In this document: piece by piece, positions 1 through 9,880 of the stretch
How positions within the stretch are numbered: position 1 is the first letter of the stretch
Layout of the letters: the number at the start of each line of letters is the position of its first letter
Assembly: GCA_001939145.1 (NCBI GenBank)
Contig: LSRX01001091.1
Location: 1-64,000, forward strand
Origin: Symbiodinium microadriaticum
Lineage: Eukaryota; Sar; Dinophyceae; Suessiales; Symbiodiniaceae
Direction of reading: 5' to 3'
DNA: 64,000 nt
Notes under the pieces: model-generated
The model's database searches: none
The model's input: only the letters and a program-made list of their open reading frames with translations
Told to the model about the DNA's origin: nothing
Translations under genes and position numbers: made by a program

Positions 1-300
1 CCCAAAACCCTTAAACCCTAAGCTTTAGAGTTTCAGGGGCTTCGTAGGTTTTTTACGGCGCTAAGCGTTTCAGGGTCTCAGGGTTTCAGGGAGCCTCTTG
101 GGCTTCAGGGTTTGGCGTTTAGGGCTTTTAGGGTTGTTTCGGGTTGTTTTTTTTTTAAAGGCTTTTTAGGGCTTTTCGGGGTTTTAAGGCTTGTAAGGTG
201 TTTATGGTTTTTGGGGTTTAGGGTTTGGGGCTTTCTGGACTGACTATGTGTGCTTTTAGACCCAGGTCTTTGACGGCTTTGTGTGGTTTTAGGGTTTAGG
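1..300. repeat. Degenerate telomere-like DNA, CCCTAAA turning into TTTAGGG
   Basis: A few CCCTAAA-like units occupy the first 30 bases, then variants of TTTAGGG run to about 300. The degeneracy and the change of strand show that this is interstitial, not a chromosome end. Confidence 0.8.
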
Positions 301-307
301 GTCTCTC

Positions 308-478
308 ATGAAGCTATCATATAATCATAGGTATTGGGAGGTTGTCCGGGAATTTGCGAGGATTCCTCAGGTTCCAGTTTCGAGATGTAAAGGCTGTCCG
401 GATACTGCAGCTGCTTTATCATTCTCTTACAATTTCAGTACAGTGCGCACAGTCCCGTTTCATGTAGGGCTTGAGTAA
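308..478 (+). CDS. Short ATG-started open frame, 56 aa, unknown
   Basis: It begins with ATG at 308 and ends with TAA at 476-478. The product starts MKLSYNHRYWEVVREF and has a CKGC pair in the middle. Composition is ordinary and none of it is translated telomere-like repeat. It follows a TTTAGGG array. It could be a first exon or a small gene; no family is recognised. Confidence 0.35.
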   Translation: MKLSYNHRYWEVVREFARIPQVPVSRCKGCPDTAAALSFSYNFSTVRTVPFHVGLE

Positions 479-640
479 CTAGTAAGGTTGTTCCCTGCAG
501 GTCCCTCAACATAAGTCTACTACAACATACCCCCAAACCCTAGACCGCTCTAGAATCCTCAGGGAGCCCGTTATATAGACGAAAGGAGCCCCCAAGCCCG
601 AAACCCTAAACCCCTAGTCGCTGTTCTAGGTCTTCAAACG

Positions 641-709
641 TTGGGGTTCAGGCTCGAGGTCGAACAAACTCAATCATTCCGGGGGGGCATGGTGACTATA
701 CGAAGAGCT
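641..709 (+). CDS. Putative exon ending at a GTAAGT donor
   Basis: The open frame includes EVEQTQSFRGGMVTIRRA and is followed at 710-715 by GTAAGT, the canonical donor. An in-frame ATG lies at 689. The frame stays open to 796 only by running into CCCTAAA repeat, which encodes the NPKP-type peptide, so the donor is the more natural end. Confidence 0.35.
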
Positions 710-1019
710 GTAAGTGTCGTAGGTCGGGGTCGCCATCTCATTCTTCTACCTGCAACCCGCTCACGAACTCCTCGGGTTCTAAACCCTAAACCCTAAGCCC
801 TAAACCCAAGCCCTGAGAGCCAAGGTCAGACATTCGCAACATCGACTGCGCCGCTTGTGCGGCAGGGAAGTTGAGAAGAGAGTCTTGGGGTTTAGGGGCT
901 AGGGTGTAGGGTTTAGGGGTACATAGGTAACCGTCAAAATCATGGTTGAATACGGCTTTATTTTGGGAACCCGACAACCCTAGTTACCCTTGGGCTTTAG
1001 GGTCCGTTTCCTGTTGGGG

Positions 1020-1085
1020 ACTCAGCTAGGACCTTAGGAATTCAGCTAGGACCTTAGGACTCAGCTAGGACCTTAGGACCTTAAG
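1020..1085 (+). repeat. Three tandem copies of a ~20-bp unit
   Basis: The unit CTCAGCTAGGACCTTAGGA recurs three times with small changes. It is not telomere-like. Confidence 0.8.
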
Positions 1086-1101
1086 CCCTAAACCCTACAC
1101 C

Positions 1102-1197
1102 GAAGGTTCTGATTATCGGGCCGAAAAATGTGAAGGCTTCCCAAGTGCCGTGATGCTTCTAGGATACCGCAAACAAGGCGTCATTTTCATACATTAG
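1102..1197 (+). CDS. Putative exon, unknown
   Basis: The open frame encodes SDYRAEKCEGFPSAVMLLGY and ends at TAG 1195-1197. Another frame is open across a GTAAGT at 1208-1213, so the exon could end there in a different phase. It is bounded on the left by CCCTAAA-type sequence. Confidence 0.35.
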   Translation, partial: EGSDYRAEKCEGFPSAVMLLGYRKQGVIFIH

Positions 1198-1465
1198 AGG
1201 GACCCACGTAAGTGATCATGATTTAGATAGAGCGTTCCACATGCATTGAGCGTCGAAGTCAAAGCCGTCGGGTTTTAGTCGATCTTTCCTCTTCTACTCC
1301 AGAACTTCTTTGGGCGTTGTTAAGTTTTTTGGGGCCATGGTTTCTTGTGAAGGGATCTCCAGAAGCATGCTCTTGCTTATACGGGAGTGGAGCTAATGTG
1401 GACTTCAGGGTCATGCCTGCTCAAAAGGCGACGTAGAGGGTTTAGGGTTTGGGATAACTTAGCAG

Positions 1466-1590
1466 GCGAACGAGAGTATTACGAACATGTGGCAATGCAT
1501 GCTGCAGTGCCGCATCAACATCGGAGAAGCACGTGTAAGAAGAAGCGGAATGAATTGCCATATGAGGATAGTGCTCACATGTCACAGTAG
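1466..1590 (+). CDS. Putative 3'-terminal exon, basic
   Basis: A TTAGCAG acceptor-like site at about 1459-1465 precedes an open frame containing REYYEHVAMHAAVPHQ and a basic CKKKRNE segment, with a stop at 1588-1590. The sequence before the AG is telomere-like. Product unknown. Confidence 0.35.
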
Positions 1591-1831
1591 TATACCGACA
1601 CAACTCTATATGTTGTTCCAAAGCTACAAAAGACGGCACAGTGTGTACGAACTTGGCGCTTAAAGGCCTGTTGACCTAAACTCTAAACCCCCAACCTCAA
1701 GCCCTAAACCCTTTAGACCGTGGGTTTGGGGTGAAGTTCAGGGAAGCTTCGTGATTTTGGGATTTAGAGTATTGGGTTCAAGGAATTGGGCTTTGGGGTT
1801 TTGGGGTTGCGAGCATTGTGTGTAGACCCAG

Positions 1832-1945
1832 GTGAATGACTTCAAGGACAACGTCTACGTTGCAGAACCTTTGCCTCCGTCCGCCTCCACCAACGCGTCC
1901 GCGCCCTTGTCAAGTGAGGCTTCGATACAGCCCGCGTCAAAGTGA
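1832..1945 (+). CDS. Putative 3'-terminal exon, Ser/Ala/Pro-rich
   Basis: After ACCCAG (AG at 1830-1831) the frame reads VNDFKDNVYVAEPLPPS, then a Ser/Ala-rich tail, and stops at TGA 1943-1945. A stop lies just upstream of the AG in the same frame (1823-1825), so the frame needs the splice site. The AG|G context fits dinoflagellate acceptors. Confidence 0.4.
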   Translation: MNDFKDNVYVAEPLPPSASTNASAPLSSEASIQPASK

Positions 1946-2129
1946 GCTGCCGTGCGTCTGCCTGCCGTCTAAATGCGATTCAAGCTGCCGAAATGAGGAA
2001 ATAAGTTACCCGCTGTAGAATTGAGGGATCCGCTCCTGAATGAGACATTGGGTGTATGCTTCGTATACAGTATGACTGGACCCCTAGTCTATGGCCCAAG
2101 AGTCCAGGCAAAAATCTCGAAGATCCTGA

Positions 2130-2640
2130 ACCCCCCTCAACCGTAAACCCTATACAGCTTCTAAGCCTGAGCCCCAAAACCCTAAACCCTTCCCCCAACC
2201 CCAAATCCTGAACCCAAAACCCTAAACCCGAAACCAGAAGCCCTTTATAGCCCGATTCCTTAAATCCTAGACCCTAAAAAGCCCTAAATTCCCAAAACCC
2301 TAAACCTATAGCCCGAAGCCTTGAATCCTAGACCCTAAAAAGCCCTAAATTCCCACAACCCTAAACCTATAGCCCGATTCCTTAAATCCTAGACCCCTAA
2401 AAAGCCCTAACAAGCTTCATCCTTGGGCCCTAAACCGCCATCCTCAAGCCCAGAATCCTCTACGCGCGACCCTAGACCCCTGAACCCTAAACCCCTAACC
2501 CCTAACCCCTAAACCCCTAACCCCTAACCCCTAAACCCTAAACCCNCCCCTAACCCCTAACCCCTAAACCCTAAACCCCTAAACCCCTAAACCTCTAAGC
2601 CCCTAAACCCCTAAGCCCCTAAACCCCTAAGCCCCTAAAC
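2130..2640 (-). repeat. Long CCCTAAA/CCCCTAAA array with a 61-bp tandem repeat
   Basis: The stretch is almost entirely CCCTAAA and CCCCTAAA variants. From 2248 to 2410 a 61-bp unit beginning TAGCCCGATTCC repeats about 2.7 times, with starts at 2248, 2309 and 2370. A single N lies at 2546. Confidence 0.85.
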
Positions 2641-2814
2641 AGTAATCGAACGTCGGATTGCGATCCTCGGGGCTCCTCTAAAGGATTTTGAGTTCCACTT
2701 CCCACCGGAAGCTTTCTGATTCGGTTTAGGGTTTGGGGTTTAGGGTTTAGGGCTAGGGGTTTGGGGTTTTGGGTTTAGGGTTTAGGGTTGGGGGTTCAGG
2801 ATTTGGGGTTGGGG

Positions 2815-2971
2815 GATAAGCAGGGGCTCTAACCATCTCTTCATAAGTCCCAGAAGACCACCCGGACCGCGGCGCTACGACAGGGACATGCCGCTTTGGT
2901 AGCGTAGCATGCCCCGAACCCCTTCTCACATATGAATTGCACAAGACAAGACTCCTGAAACCCTTCAACAA
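2815..2971 (-). CDS. Putative exon, unknown
   Basis: The minus-strand frame contains SYVRRGSGHATLPKRHVPVV and TYEEMVRAP before running into translated telomere-like repeat at its 3' end. There is no ATG. It lies between a TTTAGGG array on the left and CCCTAAA-type sequence on the right. Confidence 0.3.
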
Positions 2972-3542
2972 AATCCCTAAGTTAAACCCTGCGGCCCCAA
3001 ATCCTAAAAATCCCTAAGTTCAATCCTGCAACCCCAAATCCTAAACCCCGAGCCCCAACAGTCCAGCCCCTCCCCTGCATAGCATGCTCCGGGAACAGCT
3101 TCATAAGTCTGTAATCCCTAAACTCCACATGCTCCATCGGCAGTGTAGCTGAAATTGGTGTGGACAGGGACTTCTTGCACCTTGAGATCCGAGATGCTTC
3201 CGTGTTGGAGGTTCTAGATTCTCTTGGAGTCCTTCAAAGTTCTATCAAGGGTTTGGGTAGGGCTTCATAGGGCTATAGGCTAAAGGGTAGGCTTGATAGG
3301 GCTATAGGCTATAGGGTTTTTACAGGGCCTCTCTATCTCAGAGCCTTGGAGGGTCTAGGGTCCTTGTGGGTTTAGTGTCGGCGTACTGGGCGCTGTACTG
3401 GACCAACGTATGCGCATCTTAAAGCTGAGTGTCACCAGTGCACTCCACTTCTCCAACTGCAAACTACCACTACGACGACGACTACTACAAAACTAATACC
3501 GTCACTGCTATTGCCAAGAAGAAAGGTCATTGTCTTGACTCA

Positions 3543-3647
3543 TACTGTTGATGATACAAATCCTGCATGACCTTAAGGACCCTAAACTATGGGAACTATG
3601 GTAAATTCCTTATTATGGGAAATGCAGGATTTATATCATCAACCGTA
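3543..3647 (-). mobile_element. Family A inverted-repeat element, copy 1
   Basis: This 105-bp hairpin has arms GTTGATGATACAAATCCTGC and GCAGGATTTATATCATCAAC. Its asymmetric centre is in reverse orientation relative to most copies. Confidence 0.85.
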
Positions 3648-3665
3648 GTTGTGATTTGTTTACAG

Positions 3666-3854
3666 GGCTGTCGGGGAGCATCGGTTGATCCTTGGGTCCG
3701 CTGTCGCTACCGCTTCAAGAGCCGGAAGCGGACAACGAATACCTTGCCCGGCCCCACCGCGACGGTGTTTTTCTCAGAAAGCGCCTTAAGAGCCTCTCTC
3801 TTCGACATCCGGAAAACCATTAAAAGCAAAAACCGCAAGCCGCAAGACCCCTGA
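3666..3854 (+). CDS. Putative exon, basic, unknown
   Basis: A TGTTTACAG acceptor-like site ends at 3665, just after element A1. The frame encodes a 62-residue stretch with RYRFKSRKRTTNTLPG and SLFDIRKTIKSKNRK and stops at 3852-3854. An overlapping minus-strand frame at 3786-3968 is the alternative. Confidence 0.35.
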   Translation, partial: GCRGASVDPWVRCRYRFKSRKRTTNTLPGPTATVFFSESALRASLFDIRKTIKSKNRKPQDP

Positions 3855-3969
3855 CATCCAAAACCCGACAGTCACACTGAAGCTCGGATTGAACGTGCCG
3901 GGTTTAAATGTAGGGAGATGAAAAGTTGGATAGAGCTTGTCGGGGCGACTCCTGTGGAAAATCAACATC

Positions 3970-4330
3970 CTAAACCTAAATCCTAAGCCCTTTGAGCATA
4001 TTTACTGGTGTGGGAGACACCCTAAACCCTAAACCCTAAACCCTGTCCCCTGGATCCGGACAAAAGCCGGTAACTCCTCATCGCCAGGCTTCTTAACGGT
4101 TCTGGGAGTCTTGGGGTAAAGGGCTGGGGGAGTCGGAGGTTCTGAGTTCGGGGCTTCGGGTTCAGGATTTTTTGTTTGGTTTAGGGTTTGGGGTTTAGGG
4201 TCCAGGGTTTAGGGTTTAGGGTTTAGGGTCCAGGGTTAGGGTTTAGGGTTTAGGGTTTTGTTTGGAGGGTTTTCTGGGTTTAGGGGTTTGTCGTTTCAGG
4301 GTGCAGGGGTTGGTTTCTTGCTTTTTGGGG
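3970..4330. repeat. CCCTAAA then TTTAGGG arrays
   Basis: A CCCTAAA run at 4018-4045 is followed by about 55 bases of other sequence and then a TTTAGGG array to 4330, the best run being 4192-4262. Confidence 0.8.
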
Positions 4331-4435
4331 TAGGGTCCGGCCGATCTGAGATGCCTAAACCCTGAACCCTCAACTTTGGCCCTGAACCCTACTCTAAACC
4401 CTAACTGGAAATGCAGGCGGGCCTGGCTGAAAATT

Positions 4436-4570
4436 TCATGCCGGCACGCCGATATAGGATATTGAATAACTCGGAATATGACTCGTTCGGGTTCCCCTAG
4501 TATACTTCCAGTAAAAGCCCACCTCCTTCGCCTGAGTGGGGATTGCTCTATAGGCTTTGGGATGTGGCAT
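4436..4570 (-). CDS. Short ATG-started open frame, 44 aa, unknown
   Basis: ATG at 4570-4568 and TGA at 4438-4436 enclose MPHPKAYRAIPTQAKEVGF followed by an aromatic and basic YWKYTRGTRTSH stretch. None of it is translated telomere-like repeat. No family is recognised. Confidence 0.35.
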   Translation of the reverse strand: MPHPKAYRAIPTQAKEVGFYWKYTRGTRTSHIPSYSISYIGVPA

Positions 4571-5060
4571 TTAGCGTTTTGGCACCGGCAGACTTCGAAA
4601 CCTCAGACGCAGGCTAAATCCCTAAACTCGAAACCCCTAAAGAGAGCCAACGCTTAGATGGCGCACGGAGGTTGAAACGACAAAACACCGCCCCATCATC
4701 CTTGGCGTTCTGCAGCCCTACCTGCTGACACGGCTTTTGCAGATGAAAAAGAGCACTTAAAGCGCAACAAAGCCCTACACCCTTAAAATAGACCCCAAAC
4801 CCAAAAACCCTTGTAAAGGAACCCTACACCCTAAACCGCAAACCCCAGATACTTAAAGGAACCCCAAATGCTAAACCCTTAAAGGAACCTTAATATACGA
4901 CCCACAAGGTTTGAACTCTTTCCCAAGGTTGCAGACGTGAGGGCTTAGAATAGGTGTTAAACGGCAGATGCAGTCCTGCATCACAGTTTTGGTAAGCTTT
5001 CCTGAACAATCCCCCAAAGCAACATCCCTGAACCCTAAACCCTAACCGGAAAACCCACAG
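4571..5060. other. No supported gene
   Basis: Short CCCTAAA runs (4615-4630, 4770-4880, 5025-5045) alternate with unique sequence. A TTTTGCAG followed by a five-codon frame near 4735-4757 is too short to call. Confidence 0.5.
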
Positions 5061-5075
5061 TTCCCTCCGCCCACG

Positions 5076-5150
5076 ATGGTGTTTCGGCGCATCGCTGCGG
5101 CGATTTTCAGGTCGTTCAGGGGTTGCGAGTCTGGGATTTATACCCTAAAC
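5076..5150 (+). CDS. Possible first exon with ATG
   Basis: ATG at 5076 opens MVFRRIAAAIFRSFRG, a basic and hydrophobic start that could be a targeting peptide. An AG|GTCGTT at about 5109 is a possible donor. Downstream the frame enters telomere-like repeat. Confidence 0.2.
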
Positions 5151-5723
5151 CCCAAACGCTACCTAGGGTTTAGGGTTTAGAGTTTAGGGTTTAGGGTTTA
5201 GGGTTTAGAGTTGAGGGTGAGGCTAGCCATTGCAAGAAGCAGCCTCAAACTCCTTGGGTGGTCGCAGCGGGGTGGTTGCGACAACCGATACTCGACCAAA
5301 CCAAACCGAAAGCCCGCGTGTGGTAAGGGTTTAGCGGTTCCGGGGATTTAGGGATAAGGGGTTGAATTTAGGGTTTAGGATTTTGGGTTTATGGACTTTC
5401 GGGTCAACCCGAATCCCAAAGTTTTGGACCTACTATACACGGAAACTCCATGATTAGAATAGGGTTGTGGGGTCGACTGTAGCCCTAAACCCTAAACCCT
5501 AAACCCTTCGGACACGGAGCCCTAAGGAATACGATTGGTGAGGCCTCCATACTGTACATCCGCAGGGCAAGAGCCTTCCTGGGGCTTGTGACAGCAGGGT
5601 CCAGGGTTTAGGGCTTAAGGCCTTAAGGCTTGTAGGGTTTGGGGTTTAGGGTTCGGGTTTGGGGTTTAGGGCAGTTTAGGGTTTTGGGTGCGGGGTTTGG
5701 GGTTTCAGAAACTTTAAAACTAC

Positions 5724-5840
5724 ATGTTGCAAGCCCACATTTCCAAACTGAGGGCCCCTTCATCCTGTATGGTGCATAGTCGATGCACTCACCTGGGAAT
5801 AAGCGTAGCCTCTTCTATCCGAAATCATCTTAGGTCCTAG
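5724..5840 (+). CDS. Short ATG-started open frame, 38 aa, unknown
   Basis: ATG 5724-5726 to TAG 5838-5840 encodes MLQAHISKLRAPSSCMVH followed by a further 20 residues of mixed composition. It lies between a TTTAGGG array (5600-5710) and a non-repeat block. Confidence 0.35.
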   Translation: MLQAHISKLRAPSSCMVHSRCTHLGISVASSIRNHLRS

Positions 5841-6247
5841 GTAGTATTAGGGAGACCCTTTAAAGGGGACCCTTGGCTCTCTTAAAAGGGGTCTTGTCTT
5901 TAGAGGGTCTATATCCGCAAGGCTCCCCCTACTCCTACCTAGCTCCTGGTAGGGTAGCTTCCTCGAGATCTGGACGTTGAAGGCTTTGAGTTCGGGGTGT
6001 AGGGTTTCGGGTTTCGGGATCGAGAGTTGAGGCTTAGAGTTCGATGGTTTTCAGGGCTTTCGGCTTTTTTCTCCGGTCGAATCGAGGTCTTGCTTTCGAC
6101 AAGTGCATAAGTAGAAATGTTTCAGAGGTCTAAACCGGCGGCCCTCAACTTAAATCCTAAATCCTACACCTTAAGCCCTAAAACCTAAACCCTAAACCGT
6201 ATACCGCTTCAGAATGCTCGAGCCCGTGTGGCCGTCTTGGCTTGCAG

Positions 6248-6325
6248 GCAGGTCCCATCAAACGGAGTTTGAACTCCTGCCTTATTTCGGACACCGTGCC
6301 GGTGGAACCGGTGGAACACGAGTAG
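6248..6325 (+). CDS. Putative 3'-terminal exon
   Basis: GGCTTGCAG ends at 6247. The following frame encodes AGPIKRSLNSCLISD and an acidic VPVEPVEHE tail, with TAG at 6323-6325. The pyrimidine-rich acceptor and clean stop make this one of the better islands. Confidence 0.4.
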   Translation, partial: AGPIKRSLNSCLISDTVPVEPVEHE

Positions 6326-6428
6326 GGCGAGTAGGGTAATTATCTGCAGGGCTGTCTCACAATACTTCTTGCCACTTAAACCTAAGCGCCTTTATATAGT
6401 CGTCGAGTCTCAGAACCAGGGTCTGCTA

Positions 6429-6580
6429 CTACAGAACGCGATAGATAGCTTGCTCTTGAGTCCAGAAAACGGAGCTCGGCCTCGTAAGCCCAAAGCCCTG
6501 GATCGACTCCCGTTTTAATTTCAGAACGTGGCACGTGACAATCATGGGCTGTGTGTCTTCGAGCAGCACCTTGTCAGATG
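6429..6580 (-). CDS. Putative exon, unknown
   Basis: The minus-strand frame encodes SDKVLLEDTQPMIVTCHV and then LKLKRESIQGF, ending at a stop at 6429-6431. Upstream it runs into translated telomere-like repeat (residues of the GLRALGF type). Confidence 0.35.
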
Positions 6581-7005
6581 AGCCCCTAAACCCCAAAGCC
6601 CTGAGCCCCAAACCCTAAAGCCCTAAACCCTAAACCCCCCAAACCCTAAACCCTAAACCCTAAACCCTACACCCTAAACCCTAAACCGTAAACCCTACAC
6701 CCTAAACCCTAAAGCCCCAAACCCTGAGGCCCTGGACCCTGACCCCCAAGCCCTAAACCCCCAAACCCAGGTTTAGGGTTTAGGGTTTTGGCTGAAAGGC
6801 CCAGTTGTTTGGGAAGTTTTTTGGAAGCCTCCGGTTGATAGCTTTAGGGTTTAGGGCTGAGGGTTTAGGGGTTTAGCGATTAGGGGTTTCGGGTTTAGGG
6901 TTTAGGTTTTAGGGTTCAGGGTTTAGGGTTTAGGGCTTAGGGTTTAGGGTTTAGGGTTTAGGGTGTAGGGTGTAGGGTTTAGGTTTAGGCTTAGAGGTTA
7001 GGGTA
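6580..7005. repeat. Head-on CCCTAAA / TTTAGGG junction
   Basis: CCCTAAA runs from 6580 to about 6768 and switches directly into TTTAGGG, which runs to 7005. The two halves could form one long hairpin with almost no loop. Confidence 0.85.
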
Positions 7006-7011
7006 CCCTAG

Positions 7012-7089
7012 ATGGATTTCCTGGTCAAGCCAGCAGATATAGAGCCATCTACTCAGGTCCCCGCGAGCGATGTAAAGGGCCAACCATAG
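7012..7089 (+). CDS. Short ATG-started open frame, 25 aa
   Basis: ATG 7012 opens MDFLVKPADIEPSTQVPAS and stops at TAG 7087-7089. A GTAAAG at 7072 could be a donor, making this a first exon. Confidence 0.3.
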   Translation: MDFLVKPADIEPSTQVPASDVKGQP

Positions 7090-7169
7090 GATCTTGATGT
7101 AGATGGCAGAATCCTAAACTCTAAACCCTAAGCCCTGAACCCTGAGCCTTATGCCCGAAGCCCTCAATC

Positions 7170-7394
7170 CTAAACTCGTGGATTCTGGGGTTCCAGGTTT
7201 AAGGGCTCCAGCTTGCATGGGTAAACTGAAAGAGAGCTAGAGTACCAGAGCCCCGACAAGCCGCGGAGCGAGAGTGGATCTCTGTAGATCCTAGAAGTGT
7301 TCTGATAATGATGACTAGTCTTAAAGTTCTGCTTTTCGAATGCCATGGTATTATGGTTGTGGTTACTGTGGCCATTCTGAATGACTACTAACAT
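7170..7394 (-). CDS. ATG-started open frame, 74 aa, His/Asn-rich N-terminus
   Basis: ATG at 7394 opens MLVVIQNGHSNHNHNTMAF, followed by a Ser/Tyr-rich middle. The last ~12 residues are translated telomere-like repeat (LNLEPQNPRV), so the real coding part probably ends earlier. Confidence 0.3.
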   Translation of the reverse strand: MLVVIQNGHSNHNHNTMAFEKQNFKTSHHYQNTSRIYRDPLSLRGLSGLWYSSSLSVYPCKLEPLNLEPQNPRV

Positions 7395-7409
7395 TGTCGT
7401 TTTACCATC

Positions 7410-7600
7410 ATTTATATTCTTTTTATGTTGTTAGACTTACTATTGCCGATATCATCATTCATAATAGTATTACTCTTGATCAAGATAATTATTGTCCCTA
7501 GTATCAGTATTGTTATTATTATTGTCATCATTATTATATCTACTATCATTGTTGTCTTCATTATTGCCATTATTAGTGCTATCATTGTTACGAACTCTGA
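7410..7600 (+). repeat. Degenerate ATT/ATC trinucleotide tract
   Basis: ATT, ATC and GTT triplets dominate, giving an Ile/Val-only open frame that I regard as a simple-sequence by-product. Confidence 0.7.
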
Positions 7601-7639
7601 TTTCTGCCGTTGCTACTGCTATTTGTGTCATGTATTAAT

Positions 7640-8060
7640 ATGATTACACCGCTAGGAATGAGGGGGCTCAGCAAGCATGCAAGTATCCACACCCCAGGGG
7701 GTTCTAGAAGATCGAACCCCGCAACCTCGTAGGCTATACATCGTTGTAGTTTGGATGCTGCCCCCACTCAGCGACAGTTGAGTAATATTCATAATATCGA
7801 TATAAAGGCCCTTCATCATAGCCCTCTTATAGACTGCTACTGCATGGGGGCAGTACCCAAGTTATAGCATAGAAGCCCGCCATAACCCCTGTCTATGATT
7901 TCGGGCCGTAAGCCCCTACTGTACATCCTTGCAAAACCCTTCGAGGACCCAAGTTTCTTGAACAACTCTATTGGTGTTCTAAGATATCACGACAACCTAA
8001 GAGCCTGAAGCCTACGCCCAATGCAGTAAGACCTAAGCCCTAAGCCCTGAACTGTTTGGA
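7640..8060. other. No supported gene
   Basis: Unique sequence without a convincing open island. A loosely tRNA-like patch near 7660-7760 was considered and dropped. Confidence 0.5.
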
Positions 8061-8197
8061 ACCCGATTTTGGGGGACAGGCCGGGCGGGGTGCAAAAGTC
8101 CAACACAACATCAGATCCGCTGAACACCGGCATCGGTTCAATTTTCTTGCGGGTAATAGGGTTGCAAGCCTAAACCCTCAACCCTAAACCCTGTGCT

Positions 8198-8395
8198 TTG
8201 TTATTGCTTCGCGGTTTCGGGCTTGTGGCCTCCTGTTCAGAGCCTCGGGGTTTGGGGGTTTGGGCGCCATCACTTCCCAGAACCTACCTTAACCTACCAC
8301 AGCCTACCTTTTTTGGTAGGGTCCCCATAATTTTTTATATTAGGGCTCATACTAAGAACCTAGAAACAAGTAGAGTTTGGTGGTTTAGAAGGTAG
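8198..8395 (+). CDS. Putative exon, unknown
   Basis: The open frame includes LPRTYLNLPQPTFFGRVPII and ends in WWFRR before a stop at 8393-8395. The first third looks like degenerate telomere-like repeat, so any exon probably begins near 8250. Confidence 0.25.
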   Translation: MLLLRGFGLVASCSEPRGLGVWAPSLPRTYLNLPQPTFFGRVPIIFYIRAHTKNLETSRVWWFRR

Positions 8396-9273
8396 CCACT
8401 ACCTGTCTGACTAGCCTTCCGCTTGGAGTAGAAGGTTCGCAAGTTGGAACATTATTAACTTCCTGCCCTTCAGGTAAAGTATAAAGGCTCTAAGCCTCCT
8501 AAACCCATGTTCCTACTTTCTGGGATTCGCGTATGAGCAGCCATGCACTGCAGCCGTGCACGTGCAACCAGAATGCTAAACCTTAGCTCAAAATTCCGAA
8601 ACCTTACACCCTAAACACTACCTCCTAAACTGAGCCACCACCCTGAAACCCTAAACGGAAAACCCTCGACCTGCATCCTACATCCTACACGGAAACCCTA
8701 CATCCCTCAAGCTCTTAAGGCGCGCAACCGCCTGCGCTGCCGCAGACGTCGCTGGCCGAGAAGAGGGACTCCGGCGCAGCCCGGTGGACATTTTTTTTTG
8801 GGGGGTTCCTTTTGGTTCAGGGTTTGGGGTCTTTAGGTTGGGATTACTCTAAACCCTAAACCCTAAACCCTAAAACGAGTTTATTGAATCTCTTGTTGAA
8901 GTAGGGCTGCGGAGGACGGGGCTTTTAGGGGTTGGGCCTCTGGGGATTGGCAGGGTGCTGAGAACTTCGGGTACGGGTTTAGGGGTTTAGGGTTTAGGGG
9001 GTTTTTGTGCCTTCTGGGCCTTTAGTAAGGTTTATGGCGTATGATTTCTATACAGCTTTTTTAGGTTCTTTGAGGTGTTTTGTTTCTCTATGAGGGACCT
9101 GAATGTAGAGAACTATCCATATAGAACCCTTATAGCAACCTTGTAGAAACCCTAAACACAACCTTATGGATCCCTTTTAAGGGGCCTTAAAACGGGACCC
9201 TACTTCAGCCCCGCCCTAGACCCAAAATCTGGGCTTTCTCACCTCTTCTCGCCTTTCGTCTGCTTCTGCGCAG

Positions 9274-9321
9274 CGGAGCCAGATGAGCCAGGAAGAACTG
9301 ATAAAGAGCTGCAAGTCCTAA
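9274..9321 (+). CDS. Putative small 3'-terminal exon
   Basis: TTCTGCGCAG ends at 9273. The frame RSQMSQEELIKSCKS then stops at TAA 9319-9321. It is short but has a good pyrimidine tract and composition. Confidence 0.35.
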   Translation, partial: RSQMSQEELIKSCKS

Positions 9322-9340
9322 CCGCGCTAAACCCTAAGCC

Positions 9341-9634
9341 CTAAACCCTGAACCCCAACCTTTCAACCACATCGCCCATGCACAAACGTTCCGCTTCGGC
9401 CCACTGGGCGTCCTGTTTGGGTTTACTGTAAGAGGATCTTGTTGGTGAGTACCGTCCAAATTTCAGGGCATGGCTTTTTGGGACCTGCGGCCTTACTATT
9501 CCTGTTCGGAGAGGTGGACCTTGCGGATGAGGACGCTCTTTGTTGTGATTCGAGGAATACGATTTACGCGGTATCGGCCTCTCTAGCTGTGACCTATGGC
9601 GGGCCGTAGATTTTTCCTTATGGTGCGTGGCCAA
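9341..9634 (-). CDS. Putative exon, 97-codon open frame, unknown
   Basis: The minus-strand frame, without ATG, encodes a basic Ser/Pro-rich stretch with STARHRSQLERPIPRKSY and a C-terminal EAERLCMGDVVERL. Only the last few codons are translated telomere-like repeat. Confidence 0.35.
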   Translation of the reverse strand: MATHHKEKSTARHRSQLERPIPRKSYSSNHNKERPHPQGPPLRTGIVRPQVPKSHALKFGRYSPTRSSYSKPKQDAQWAEAERLCMGDVVERLGFRV

Positions 9635-9880
9635 ATCCTTCCGGTCATAGAAGCATCTAGTTATCGGTTGCGGTCTGCAGAGTTTGGTTTGGCTTCAGAT
9701 TTTGTAGTAGTTATAGGGTTTCAGGATTTAGGAGCCTAGGGCATAGGGCCATAGGGCATATTGCCTAGTCAGGACATAGGTCCAGTTTTGGTATGGGCGT
9801 CAACCCTAAAGCCTAAACCCTAAATCCTCTCTCCTAAATCCCTAAATCCAGAACCCTAAGCCCTAGACCCTGAACCCTAA

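Noticed and set aside
1-300. True chromosome end (telomere) at the window edge
   Set aside because: The repeats are degenerate, change strand within the first 40 bases, and similar DNA continues through the whole window.
7425-7643. Hydrophobic 72-codon frame that could be a membrane protein
   Set aside because: It is an ATT/ATC triplet tract; the Ile/Val-only composition is a by-product.
7660-7760. tRNA-like patch with a GGTTC..GAACC-like arm
   Set aside because: The acceptor and anticodon stems cannot be paired, and the loop lengths are wrong.
8080-8165. Possible exon with a GTAATA donor
   Set aside because: Two frames are about equally protein-like, so no single call could be supported.
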